A DNA stretch of 18,923 bases from assembly GCA_037382205.1 (NCBI GenBank), contig JARRQD010000043.1, forward strand, positions 1-18,923, in the 5' to 3' direction. Numbering within the stretch: position 1 is the stretch's first letter; the number at the start of each line of letters is the position of its first letter. This document shows, one piece after another, positions 1 to 10,000 of this stretch. The translations under genes were made by a program, and so were the position numbers. Origin of the DNA: Thiodiazotropha sp037382205. Lineage in GTDB: Bacteria; Pseudomonadota; Gammaproteobacteria; Chromatiales; Chromatiaceae. The notes below the pieces were generated by a model that searched no databases, was not told the origin of the DNA, and worked only from the letters and a program-made list of their open reading frames with translations.

Positions 1-1322
1 GGGGGGGCAAAGGAATTTTCAGTATTTGCTTGGTCAACATTGCTTGTTTTGGTTGGACTGCTTACGTGCCGAATACCGTAATTTGATACTTCCACATGTT
101 CGCAGATTGGTAAATAGTCATCTGGAACTGAGGGCTCATTTGGTCTCATCGATTCTTTTAGGACGCTCAGCAGACTTTGCGCCGATGCTGCGATATATTG
201 TTTATTGATATATAATTCACCGTTTGAATAGATAGATAGGGGCTTAATTGGTGCAGAGTTCTCTGTAACAAATTTTGATTGTAAATGTGGATTTGTAGAA
301 GTTGAGCAACGCTGCTCATTCCTGCTATCTAGCTCAAAAGCCTGTACACCTGCTGGACATTCCGCCGATACATAAAGATCAGTAATTTCTCCTTTGAAAG
401 TTCGGTTAGTAAAAAACTTATTGATTTGCAAAACATGATTTGTATCTACGGATTCACCACATAGAATCAGACTATTAAGCGCTGAGAAGTCTAGTGATAA
501 ATTATGTTCAGCATTATATTGGTTCGAATGAGCCTGATTTATAGCTAATTTTAGTAAACTGATAGGTCCACCAGCAACACCAACGTTGGCTGAGGATATG
601 TAATTCAACATACTTACAGCATTCTGCCATAAACGATCAATACGTAATCGGATGGCGTCTCCCCCGGAGAACAACGGCAAAAACATACCGTAGTACAAAC
701 CGATGGAATGAGATAAAGGTGCCCAGAAAAGACTGGATGATTCAAACATTCCACCTTGCAATTTTGCGCTGAACTCAAGCCAATGGTGTAGTTCTTTATG
801 ATTGATACTTATGCTGCGAATTGCATGAGTCGTCGATGATGTGAATTGCCTGTAGGCAATGGCTTCGTCTGGATAGTCTCTAAGTTGAAAATGTGATAGT
901 TCTCGAGATAAATCTTCGATGTTGTATACGAAGTTCGTGGTAGTGTGATTATTATAACAGCAATTGTAAGTGCTTTGGTCAACAATAAAACCATCAACTT
1001 GTATGATTTCACGGTAGTTTGTTAGAGATTGGTTTTTACTGTGAGTAGACGGAGTTACAGCCACAATCATGCCGGCTTTGAGCGCTCCTAAAAATGCACA
1101 GATATTTTGTTTGTCACTTAAGCCAAGAAGAGCTATGGATGAGCCTACTTTGAAGCTATCGCTAAGACAATTGGCGATTGAGTCAGATATTTGATCTAGT
1201 TCGAAATAAGTACATGTTTCTAATGTGTCGGATCGGGAATCCTGAAAGCGATAGGCAGCTCGGTTCCCATGAGTTTGTGAATGCTTTCGAAGTATTTTAA
1301 GAAGAATATTAGATGTTTTCAT
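1..1322 (-). CDS. FAAL-like AMP-binding protein, partial and motif-degenerate
   Basis: The minus strand is open without a stop from ATG at 1322-1320 to the window edge (440 codons, C-terminus missing). The sequence follows the fatty-acyl-AMP-ligase branch of the adenylating enzymes: residues 22-42 give AAYRFQ and TYFELD, 62-92 give IALLGLSD and CAFLGALKAGMIVAVTP, 150-160 give YPDEAIAYRQF, 200-219 give WAPLSHSIGLYYG and LPLFSG, 249-255 give VAGGP and 287-291 give LCGES. FAALs activate fatty acids as acyl-adenylates and load them onto ACPs, often as PKS starters. The ATP-binding P-loop (family form roughly TSGST-x-x-PKG) reads TSSTTHAIRS, losing its Gly and Lys. The segment between the A5-like and A8-like regions is short, and the usual RTGDLG and GRxKD motifs are absent around SNGELYINKQY (366-376). 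The reading frame is nonetheless intact. It may be a pseudoenzyme or a diverged relative; family placement is fairly secure, activity is doubtful. It is divergent from the PKS genes. Confidence 0.72.
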   Translation of the reverse strand, partial: MKTSNILLKILRKHSQTHGNRAAYRFQDSRSDTLETCTYFELDQISDSIANCLSDSFKVGSSIALLGLSDKQNICAFLGALKAGMIVAVTPSTHSKNQSLTNYREIIQVDGFIVDQSTYNCCYNNHTTTNFVYNIEDLSRELSHFQLRDYPDEAIAYRQFTSSTTHAIRSISINHKELHHWLEFSAKLQGGMFESSSLFWAPLSHSIGLYYGMFLPLFSGGDAIRLRIDRLWQNAVSMLNYISSANVGVAGGPISLLKLAINQAHSNQYNAEHNLSLDFSALNSLILCGESVDTNHVLQINKFFTNRTFKGEITDLYVSAECPAGVQAFELDSRNEQRCSTSTNPHLQSKFVTENSAPIKPLSIYSNGELYINKQYIAASAQSLLSVLKESMRPNEPSVPDDYLPICEHVEVSNYGIRHVSSPTKTSNVDQANTENSFAP

Positions 1323-1917
1323 TGTCAATTTTCGTTTGTCATGTACGTATATAATTGTGAGCAGAAAGTAAATGATAATGTTTCAACACTATTTGTACTC
1401 TGATTAAATATGGACTGCAAATGAGTCAAAATATATTGCATCGAGATTATGGCGTGTCTATACATTATTAACTCAAGATATTTGGAGGATGTGTATCACA
1501 ATAAGTAATGTTGAGCTTCAGATCGCTTTCGTTGTTTTAGATGTTAAAGATATTATCTTCATGTAGGACTGAAAACCAATAAGTAGCACAGGTAACTATA
1601 AAGAAAATTTAGTTTATATCAATTCTCGAAGTTCTCATTGAGAAACTTTTTTCAATAATTACGCGGTAATCAAGAAGATAGTTTGATGCAAACATGGCTG
1701 TTTGATGTTGATAAGAATCGTCTTCATGTAGATCTCACATAAATCATGAAAGATTTAAACGATCGCTAATTATGAATTTGACTAAAGTTTGATTTGATTG
1801 TTATTCTGATCTTCCAGATAAAAACTTAAATATTCCTTAACTTTATAAATACTCAATCCTAGTGATGCTGGCGAGAGTTTTTGTAGGTCATAATAATAAT
1901 ATAGAGGTTGATACGGA
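1323..1917. other. Divergent intergenic region
   Basis: These 595 bases separate the minus-strand FAAL-like gene from the plus-strand PKS gene. They are strongly AT-rich (for example 15 G/C in the 60 bases from 1741). I see no ORF of credible length with a ribosome site, no RNA gene and no clear terminator. Promoters for both directions should lie here. An 11-base direct repeat, TCTTCATGTAG, occurs at 1556-1566 and 1721-1731, which may be chance. Confidence 0.6.
1778..1807 (+). promoter_or_regulatory. Possible sigma-70-type promoter for the first PKS gene
   Basis: TTGACT (1778-1783, five of six matches to the -35 consensus) is followed after 18 bases by TATTCT (1802-1807, four of six matches to -10). 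It would give a leader of roughly 100 bases before the ATG at 1918. In AT-rich DNA such matches are common, so this is only a candidate. A second -10-like TATAAA sits at 1844-1849 without a good -35. Confidence 0.22.
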
Positions 1918-4900
1918 ATGTCAGTTGACAAGAGCAACTCCGATACTCTCATAAAGCAATCTCTTCGAGAAATTCGAAGATTAAAAAATCAGTTTGACTA
2001 TATACAACAAAAAGCTAATGAGCCTATTGCAGTCATCGGGGTAGGCTGTGAATTTCCTGGTGGAGCAACTGGCGTCAGGGAATTTTGGAATGTATTAAAA
2101 AGCGAGACAAACACAGCTGGTGAGCCCATCGCTGACCGAAAAAGAGTTGAACAATATCCCAATAATGATGTTGAATGGAAACATCATTATGGCAGTTATC
2201 TGCACAGAGATCTTTCGCATTTTGACCCCCTGTTTTTCAAAATACCCCCAAAGGAAGCGAACATGATCGATCCTCAGCATCGGCTGTTCTTGGAGGTGGT
2301 ATGGCAGGCGCTTGGCCATGCTGGTTTGACGGATAAAATGATAAAGGGTTCGAATACCGGTGTTTTCTGTGGCATAACCGGGGGTGACTATCTGCAACAG
2401 ATCGTCAAGGAAATGGATCCGAGTAATTACAATATGTATTTAACTACAGGAAACTGTTCGAATTTCAGTGCGGGTAGAGTTTCCTATATCCTGGATTTAA
2501 AAGGTCCTTCAATAGCGGTAGATACAGCCTGCTCATCTTCTTTGGTAGCAGTACATAACGCGTGTGAATCGATTCGTAGGGGTGAATGCGAAATGGCGAT
2601 TGCGGGTGGAGTCAGTTTAATGCTCTCGTCGGATATTACACAGGCGCTGATGTCTGGCAATATGCTCTCTTCCGATGGCCGATGTAAAACCTTTGATAAC
2701 ACTGCCGATGGTTACGGTCGGGGTGAAGGGTGTGGTGTTGTGATATTAAAAGGCTTGGCGCAGGCAACCGTAGACAATAACAATATACTCGCTTTAATAA
2801 AGGGGTCTTGCGTACAGCATGATGGCAAAAAAAGCGGTCTAACTGTTCCATGTTCAATCGCCCAGAAACGGCTAATAAAGGACACATTAACCCGTTCGAA
2901 CTATGATCCTGAAGATATTGCATATATCGAGGCACATGGTACGGGTACACCCCTGGGTGATCCGATCGAACTTGAGGCTCTACAAGCTGTATTAGGTGAA
3001 GGTCGTTCTGGGGACGACCCGCTATATGTAGGGTCAGTTAAGTCAAATATTGGCCATCTTGAGGCGGCTGCCGGAATTGCCGGGCTGATCAAAACAGTTC
3101 TGGCAATTAGCAACCAAGAAATACCTGCGCATATTAATTTTACATCCCCCAACGATCACTTTGATTGGGATTCATCAAAAATATCGGTTGTTACAAAAAA
3201 TTGCAATTGGCCTGCAAAAAAGCAAAGAATAGCCGGAATAAGCTCATTTGGTGCGAGTGGCACAAATGCCCATGTTATACTGAGTGAGGGACCAGCCTCA
3301 TCAGTTCGGGCCATTGATGTAACATCGGCGCCAGCACCCTATCAGAAAGTGAGCTGTTGGTTTAAGCCTGTCGATAAAAATAAGGCTAAGCAAGTTGAAA
3401 CGATTATGGCACGGGGCGATTGCGATGATCCGCTATTCGTCAATATGCTCTCATACGCACTGTATGAATTCGAACTATCTGTAAACGCAGTCCCGACCAT
3501 TCGACAACACAGAATATTCAATAAAGTAATTTTGACAGGTTCAATATACTTAGAGTTGGCACAACGTGTTGTTCGAGATCTCTGTGGTGTGGATACCTGT
3601 CAAACAATTCGGTTTTGTAATGTGGTCTTGATTAAGCCCATAGACTTTCCCAAAGCGACCATAAGTTTGAAATTAGTCGTTGATAAGGCAAGCTTAGCTC
3701 TAGACGAGGAGCGTTATCGAGTCAAAATGTTTCCTGGTGATTGTGTCGACATGAGTATCGAATCAATGTACTCATCCATCGACATCGATCTCCTACGCAC
3801 ACCACAAAGCAACGAAAAAGTACCGCCATACGATGTTCATGAAATGATCGGTAAGTGTACACAAGTGCTGACGCGACAGAATTTTTATGAATCATATTGG
3901 GGAAGTGTATTTAATATCGGAAAAGAATTCCGGTTATGTGACACAGTACATCGGCTAGATGGAAAGATTGCGATAGGAGAAGCCAATCCGCAGGAATTTT
4001 TTAAAGAAAATAATGCACACGATCTCGACCGAGATTCCTTTACAGCATATTTGCTCGGCTTGGTATTTAAAGGGGCTCTGCCAGAATCAACAATTCGCTA
4101 TCATGCAGATATTGGAATAGCTTTTATAGGAACTGGTTACGAATCTTGTACTTTCTATGAAAGTCTGGATCGCGATAAGTTGTATGTTATTGCTGAAATT
4201 ACTGAGTCGGATGAGGGAAATACAAAGTTCGTTGGCTCAGCTACAATTTTAGATAAACAAAGCAATGTGCTTTGTAGAATGGAGAAAATTGCGTTTTGTA
4301 CGATTAAGCCTGAATCTATTCCAAACGCATGGCAGGAAGACTATCACACTGTACGTGATGAAGAAGTATCATATCCAAAAAGTGCGTCTGCTCTGCCACA
4401 CCCTGTGCTTGGACCAGTGCACTCCAAGCTCAATATATTTAGTCACCTTAACATGTTGAGTTATGACACATACCCATTAATAGGTGACCACACGACATTT
4501 GACTATGCACTGTTTCCGGCGCTTGGCTATATACACCTCGCGCTCAGCTCTGTTGGAAAAATTGATCCTGAATTCCGATTTACAAATATTGATAACCTGA
4601 TTGTCCAGCAACCGATAATGCTCAACAGTGGTGATAACTATCCCGTGCAAACGCGGGTCGTACGTGGTAGCAGTGGTGAATACCGATACGAAATCCTCTG
4701 TTATTCAAACAAGGATAATGTTTTGAATAGTGAGTGGGTGCTTAGTTCAAGTGCGGTCCTGTCAGATACAGTAGTCACGCCACCGGTAACAACTACAAAT
4801 TTTGATAGCAGCGATCTGAGTAGCTATACAGAATACTTTTCGACTGAGGAGTTCTTCAAGTATTTCTGGGGTGAGGAATTCATTTTAGGTCCAAGTTATC

Positions 4901-5601
4901 ACCATATAAGTGGTGTTTGGCGAAAGCAATACCAAGCACTGGGTTTGATCAATTCTTTTGCCTCCACAAAGCATTTAATTGGTGTACCTGATTTACCTGC
5001 TAATTTTCTACAAATCTATATGTCACTGCCAATAGCTATGGCAACTGTTCCAAACAAATATATTGAAAAAGTACGCCAAACTGAAGCAACCTGTATTGCG
5101 GCAACTATTGATAAGTTTGTCATCTACAACGATAACTCTGGTCATGCTTATGAAGAGCTTTGGTCACTGGCTGAGTTACGAAATAAATCCGATATCGAGA
5201 ATCGCTGGGAGTCAGATTTCTCATATTACGACAAAACAGGAGCATTGGTTGCCGAAGTGAAAGGTGTTGTTTTTCAAATCATGAAAAAAGAAGCGGTACG
5301 GCTTTTGAGAGACTCGCTAACCGACAGGTCATTGCAACAAGAGCCCAAAATGGCTGTAGCAAGTTCCTCTGAGGACTGCAGGATTGCGCTTGAGCGTGGC
5401 TTGAAAGATATTTCTGGTTTAACAGAATCACAGTTAAGGGCTGATATTAATATAGGTGAGATGTTGGACTCGATCATGGCATTACAACTCATGAATTATC
5501 TAGAAGAAGAGTTGGCTATTATCCTTCCTCTGAATGTAATTGGCAAAGATGGAACATTCGATGATCTTCACCGTGAAATTATAACAAGAGCCTGCGCTTA
5601 A
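1918..5601 (+). CDS. AT-less PKS module: KS-DH-DH-ACP, both DHs degenerate
   Basis: The protein has 1227 residues; GAGG at 1904-1907 supports the ATG. Residues 8-34 form a charged helical, docking-type coiled coil directly before the KS (35-455). The KS triad is complete: Cys205 in DTACSSS, His340 in EAHGTGT and His380 in NIGH. Features such as MLSSDGRCKTFD, DGKKSGLTVP and SSFGASGTNAHVIL resemble cis-AT KSs, yet no AT follows. A first DH-like domain (about 500-815) keeps His531, but the HxxxGxxxxP motif has Asn535 for Gly and Thr540 for Pro. A second (about 817-1130) begins with HPVLG and keeps His858 and Pro867, but has Asp862 for Gly. Neither shows a clear LLDxxxQ Asp motif. A C-terminal ACP (about 1145-1222) has Ser1185 in MLDSIMALQL. 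The module should condense via its KS using a trans-acting AT; the DHs are probably inactive or repurposed. It is followed 93 bases later by the methyltransferase. Confidence 0.88.
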   Translation: MSVDKSNSDTLIKQSLREIRRLKNQFDYIQQKANEPIAVIGVGCEFPGGATGVREFWNVLKSETNTAGEPIADRKRVEQYPNNDVEWKHHYGSYLHRDLSHFDPLFFKIPPKEANMIDPQHRLFLEVVWQALGHAGLTDKMIKGSNTGVFCGITGGDYLQQIVKEMDPSNYNMYLTTGNCSNFSAGRVSYILDLKGPSIAVDTACSSSLVAVHNACESIRRGECEMAIAGGVSLMLSSDITQALMSGNMLSSDGRCKTFDNTADGYGRGEGCGVVILKGLAQATVDNNNILALIKGSCVQHDGKKSGLTVPCSIAQKRLIKDTLTRSNYDPEDIAYIEAHGTGTPLGDPIELEALQAVLGEGRSGDDPLYVGSVKSNIGHLEAAAGIAGLIKTVLAISNQEIPAHINFTSPNDHFDWDSSKISVVTKNCNWPAKKQRIAGISSFGASGTNAHVILSEGPASSVRAIDVTSAPAPYQKVSCWFKPVDKNKAKQVETIMARGDCDDPLFVNMLSYALYEFELSVNAVPTIRQHRIFNKVILTGSIYLELAQRVVRDLCGVDTCQTIRFCNVVLIKPIDFPKATISLKLVVDKASLALDEERYRVKMFPGDCVDMSIESMYSSIDIDLLRTPQSNEKVPPYDVHEMIGKCTQVLTRQNFYESYWGSVFNIGKEFRLCDTVHRLDGKIAIGEANPQEFFKENNAHDLDRDSFTAYLLGLVFKGALPESTIRYHADIGIAFIGTGYESCTFYESLDRDKLYVIAEITESDEGNTKFVGSATILDKQSNVLCRMEKIAFCTIKPESIPNAWQEDYHTVRDEEVSYPKSASALPHPVLGPVHSKLNIFSHLNMLSYDTYPLIGDHTTFDYALFPALGYIHLALSSVGKIDPEFRFTNIDNLIVQQPIMLNSGDNYPVQTRVVRGSSGEYRYEILCYSNKDNVLNSEWVLSSSAVLSDTVVTPPVTTTNFDSSDLSSYTEYFSTEEFFKYFWGEEFILGPSYHHISGVWRKQYQALGLINSFASTKHLIGVPDLPANFLQIYMSLPIAMATVPNKYIEKVRQTEATCIAATIDKFVIYNDNSGHAYEELWSLAELRNKSDIENRWESDFSYYDKTGALVAEVKGVVFQIMKKEAVRLLRDSLTDRSLQQEPKMAVASSSEDCRIALERGLKDISGLTESQLRADINIGEMLDSIMALQLMNYLEEELAIILPLNVIGKDGTFDDLHREIITRACA

Positions 5602-5624
5602 TTTAATAATAATAAATATAAATC

Positions 5625-5647
5625 AGCTATCAGGTTTTTTGATAGCT
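5625..5647. repeat. Intergenic inverted repeat (8-bp stem, 7-base loop)
   Basis: AGCTATCA (5625-5632) pairs perfectly with TGATAGCT (5640-5647) around the loop GGTTTTT. It lies in the 93-base gap between the KS-DH-DH-ACP gene and the O-methyltransferase gene. No T-run follows the stem, so it is not a standard intrinsic terminator; it could be an mRNA processing or stability element. Confidence 0.4.
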
Positions 5648-5694
5648 CATGTAATTTATCAAATTTTCCACAGATAATTAAATGGTGTATATAA

Positions 5695-6705
5695 ATGAGT
5701 GAAAAAGGCTACAACAAACTTTTCCGAGAGACGCTTGGCTATCTTACTTCCCAGTGCATTTATACTGTGGCAAAGATGGATATAGCCGACAAAATAGGAG
5801 ATGGAGTGGCATCTATTTCAGAATTGGCTATGCAAACGCAATCCGATGAAGATTATCTCTATCGAGTGATGCGTTTGCTATCAAATCAGGAGATTTTTGA
5901 ATCATTACCAGGTAAAAAATTCAGCAATAACGATGCATCAACATATTTACGCAGTGATGTAAAGCACACTTTTAAGGATTTTGCTATCTTGATCAATGCA
6001 GTCCCATGTCCATTCCCTGCAATCAGTAAGTTATCCGAGTGCGTGCAATCAGGAAAAGTACCCTTTGAAGAATATTATGGCCAGCCGGTATTTAATCATG
6101 TGGCAGAAAATACAGAACTTGCTAGTTTACTTGACGCAGCCATGATTTCTGCGCACACACGCGCATCAGATACTTTTCTTAAGCATTTCTCTCTTGATGG
6201 CGTGTCTACATTTGCCGATATTGGTGGTGGCAGCGGCGAAGCAACTACTAGAGTACTAAAAGAGTATCCAAACATTAACGCTATTGTTTTTGATCAGCCA
6301 CACGTTATTGAGAGAACCGCGAAACATTTTAAGAAAAATGGGCTTGAAAATCGATGCTCTTTAATAGGCGGCGACTTTTTCGATTCGATACCTGTGAAGT
6401 CGGATATGTATTTTATGCGTCAAATTTTACATGACTGGACTCACGATCAGTGCGTCAAAATTCTACGTAATCTCAGAAGTTCTGCTGAAATGGGAAGTCG
6501 ATTATTGATATCTGATTGCGTCATTAATGAAAAGCCTAAATATGAGAATACACCGTTTTATGATTTACTTATGTTATATATAACAGGTGGTCGTGAGAGA
6601 ACTGTCGAGGAGTTTGACAGGCTCTTTAAGGAAACCGGTTTCGATATGGTGGATGTCGTCGATACAGGATTTTGGTTTGGCGTAATCGAGGCAAGAGCAG
6701 CTTGA
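5695..6705 (+). CDS. SAM-dependent O-methyltransferase
   Basis: The protein has 336 residues and matches the two-domain small-molecule O-methyltransferase family (dimerisation/winged-helix N-terminus plus a Rossmann methyltransferase domain). Residues 1-100 carry the helical N-terminal domain, including YLYRVMRLLSNQEIFE. The SAM-binding glycine motif is FADIGGGSGEATTRVL at 173-188, and the acidic residue of motif II is in AIVFDQPHVIE. HDW at 246-248 supplies the His that acts as general base in this family, within ILHDWTHDQC. The length is normal for the family. It would transfer methyl from S-adenosylmethionine to a hydroxyl or enol of the polyketide, acting in trans in the cytosol. It is co-directional with and sits between two PKS genes, so it is very likely a tailoring enzyme of this pathway. 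The upstream Shine-Dalgarno is weak (GGTG at about 5684). Confidence 0.92.
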   Translation: MSEKGYNKLFRETLGYLTSQCIYTVAKMDIADKIGDGVASISELAMQTQSDEDYLYRVMRLLSNQEIFESLPGKKFSNNDASTYLRSDVKHTFKDFAILINAVPCPFPAISKLSECVQSGKVPFEEYYGQPVFNHVAENTELASLLDAAMISAHTRASDTFLKHFSLDGVSTFADIGGGSGEATTRVLKEYPNINAIVFDQPHVIERTAKHFKKNGLENRCSLIGGDFFDSIPVKSDMYFMRQILHDWTHDQCVKILRNLRSSAEMGSRLLISDCVINEKPKYENTPFYDLLMLYITGGRERTVEEFDRLFKETGFDMVDVVDTGFWFGVIEARAA

Positions 6706-7028
6706 TTCAAGATGAGCTTGATGGACACGTATTTTATCGGCTGCCATTATTAGATTACTTTGTAATAAAGAGGTAACAGTTCATGCAAGCTGTTGGGAAG
6801 CAGATGGGCAAACGCTATACTTTAAAATAGCTTTTAGTTAGGTGTGTCAGGCTAAAGCATATGGTAGCGATTCGTATAAGATCTACTTCGATGTAATAAG
6901 TAGAGCAGTAAGTACGAGTATTGGTTTACCTGCTAGATACAAAATAGTTAATTAATCATAGTAGTAACATCTAAACAACCTGCATAGCCTATTGGTATAT
7001 AACATAATTTAGTGGAAAAGGATTTTAC
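6706..7028. other. Intergenic gap before the large PKS gene
   Basis: These 323 bases hold no credible gene. Two small inverted repeats are visible: ATTAC-TTT-GTAAT at 6754-6766 and CTACTT...AAGTAG at 6883-6903. Neither is followed by a T-run. The 3' end is AT-rich (TATATAACATAAT near 6996-7008) and could contain a promoter, but I cannot pair it with a convincing -35 element. Confidence 0.5.
7018..7022 (+). promoter_or_regulatory. Ribosome binding site supporting a GTG start
   Basis: AAGGA at 7018-7022 is followed by a six-base spacer and GTG at 7029. The KS homology (DIAIVG) begins only 20 codons later, so this GTG is the natural start and no upstream ATG is needed. Confidence 0.6.
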
Positions 7029-10000
7029 GTGTCTTATGATGATTCTATTCAGCTGACAGGAAATTCGAACGTGGATTGTGAAAAAGACATCGCAATTGTT
7101 GGCATGTCTTGCAAATTACCAGGTGCCGAGAATTATCGGGAATACTGGGAATTGCTCCAATGCGGTATCAATGCTGTTTCTGAAATACCAGAGGACCGCT
7201 GGAAATGGCGAGAGTATTTTGGAAACCCTGCCAAAGATAAAAACAAAACAAACAGCAAGTGGGGTGGTTTTATCGATGGTGTGGATGAATTTGATCCACT
7301 ATTTTTCAATATATCTCCCACAGAAGCGCGGTATATAGATCCTCAGCACAGATTATTTTTACAGGAGGCATATCACGCCGTAGAAGATGCTGGATACGAT
7401 ATCTGGCAGCTGGCGGGTAGTAAAGTTGGCGTATATGCTGGTGTTTCAAAGAACGATTATGCAGAGTTAATGCGTAAAGAAAACGCAGAGATCGAGTCTT
7501 TTGTTTCAACCGGCACAGTTCATTCAATTCTTTCCAATCGGGTTTCCTATCTATTTGATCTTAGGGGAAAGAGTGAAGTTATAGATACCGCATGCTCTAG
7601 CTTCCTTGTTGCGCTGAACAACGCTGTCAGGGATATACGTTCAGGAACATGTGAAGCAGCTATTGTCGGTGGCGTTAACCTCATATTGTCACCGACGATG
7701 TATGTCTCTCACGGAAAATCTGGAATGCTGTCAAGCAAAGGTGTGTGTAAGGCATTTGATAAAGACGCCGATGGTTACGTCCGCGGTGAAGGTGTGGGTG
7801 TAATATTCGTTAAAAAATTATCGCATGCACTGCAGAGCAATGACCATATTTGGGGCGTTATTAAAGGCATTTCTGTGTCGCACGGAGGTAGAGGAAACTT
7901 TCTTACGGCACCTAGAGCATCGTCTCAGTCTGAAACACTACGCGATGCTCTGCGTGATGGGGATATCACACCTGACACTGTTTCCTATTTAGAAGCGCAT
8001 GGAACGGGCACGCCGCTTGGCGATCCAGTTGAATTTGAGGGTATTAAACAAGCCTATGGCGTCGACGTAAATTCACCCAAATCATTATGTTACTTGAGTT
8101 CGGTAAAGACAAATATAGGTCATCTAGAAAGTGCTGCGAGTGTGGCAGGTATTATCAAGATACTGCTTAGTATGAAACACGGGGTAATTCCTAAACTCTT
8201 GCACTATAGGGAGGCAAACCCACTTTTGCATATGGATGCTACAAGATTTCGTATAGCAGAAAAAAATGTAAGCTGGGGGCAGATACACGGAGAACGATCA
8301 TATAACCTTCGCGCAGGGCTTAGTTCATTTGGTATGGGTGGCGTTAACGCGCATGTGATTGTTGAGAAATTTTCACAAAAAATAAGTGAGCCTGGTAATT
8401 TAGTCAATGAAAATGGAGGCACATTTCATTTAGTGCCTATTACAGCCGGCAGTAAGGGCCAGCTGAGCATTCTCGCAAAAAAACTCGGGCAAGTTTTGTC
8501 CGTGCCCTGGTGCGACATAAGACTATCGGATATCGCATATACTCTGCAGAACGGACGGCGTTTTGAAAAGCATCGAAAGTGCTTTGTCGTTCACAGCCTG
8601 CATGAGCTATTACAGAATGTCAATCAATTTGCAGAGAATGCACAGCCCGATAAGTCAGCTGGTCTCACCAGTGCTGGTGATTTCTCGGAAGTCATCGAAC
8701 GTGTGAAAGCATGGGAATCCGGTCAAATCGAGTTTGCCGACATTAGTAACGATATTGCCGACTCAGGATACAGAATACCCTTACCAGGCTATCCTTTTGC
8801 CAGAAGGAGATGCTGGTATCCGCGCGGAATCACCGCAGGTTTGAATGTAAGTGATATATGTGGGGCAAATTATTCAGACAATGAAGAAAATATGAATATT
8901 GCAGGTGTCAATGATCAAATCTCCATACCGAATAAACAGAGATTTCTTTGTGATCACGTGGTGCAGGGTACAGCGATATTACCTGGTGTTGCCTATTTGG
9001 CGCTTGTATTGAATGAGTATTCAAGTGACAAGCCGGGCTGTGGTCTTGATATTTCTGACATCAATTGGATGAGGCCATGTTCTTACAAACACTATTCAGG
9101 AACGAACTTTATATGCGATAGAAAAACTTCATCTAATGGTGAATATATTGAATTTAAAGCGGCTGACAAAGTAATTGCATCATTTACTGCCAAGAATCTC
9201 GTCTCAACAGAAATGCTTTTACAGCAGAATATAAATGAGTATCCACTAGGTAGCAAAAGTGTATCGAGCGTAGAGCAGATTTATACTGAGCTTAGCGACT
9301 CAGGCCTTGATTACGGATCTGCATTTAAAGTGATTCAACATGCCTACTGGTACGACAATGAATTAACCGCTTCTTTAACGTGTAGCACAGAAGGTTGCGA
9401 CACGATTCAGACTACAGTAACCATCCTTGATGGCGTGTTTCAGGCAGTGGTTCTGTTACACAATCGTTTGCATGACTCAAAAATGGCGGAACAACAGGTT
9501 CCCTTTATGTGCAATCGTTTTGTTTGGTGTGGTAAGGCGATTCCTAATCGTTGCATTGCTCGCGTATCAAGAGTATCAAGCAAGAGAGATATTGAGGAGT
9601 ATGGAATGGGTCTGTTTACTCTTCGAGGTGAACAAATTTGTCGATTTGATGGCTTTATCAAGAGACCCTACAAGCCTTCTAATGCTAACAGCCGTGATCA
9701 CACTACCAATACATTGAACTCCCATATCTATACTACAAATTGGCTCGAATGTTCAATTGGTACCAGAGCCCAAACAACAACTCAGATACTTGTCTATTCA
9801 GAAGAACCTGTAGCAAGACCTGAATACTTGATCCAACATCGAGATAGGGTTGTTTTTTATCAGGAAGATGCAGCAGCCAATTGCCATATAGGATTGCAAG
9901 CTGATCCGAGTGACATTTCGTCGCTCAATAGTTCGAGGTTTCATGAGCTTTTGCAGAGAACTGATTTAAGTGGTTCATTGGTTTACCTTGCACGACAGTC

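Noticed and set aside
26..208. Plus-strand ORF of 60 codons
   Set aside because: It is antisense to the FAAL-like frame, which is supported by family motifs.
1556..1731. Two TCTTCATGTAG copies as regulator binding sites
   Set aside because: Two 11-base matches 165 bases apart without symmetry or a -35/-10 relationship are weak evidence; noted only in the intergenic description.
3290..3480. A cryptic or remnant AT domain after the first KS
   Set aside because: Only about 50 residues separate the KS from the start of DH homology, with no GHSxG or other AT motif.
6754..6903. Small inverted repeats as transcription terminators
   Set aside because: The stems are only 5-6 bp in AT-rich DNA and neither is followed by a T-run.
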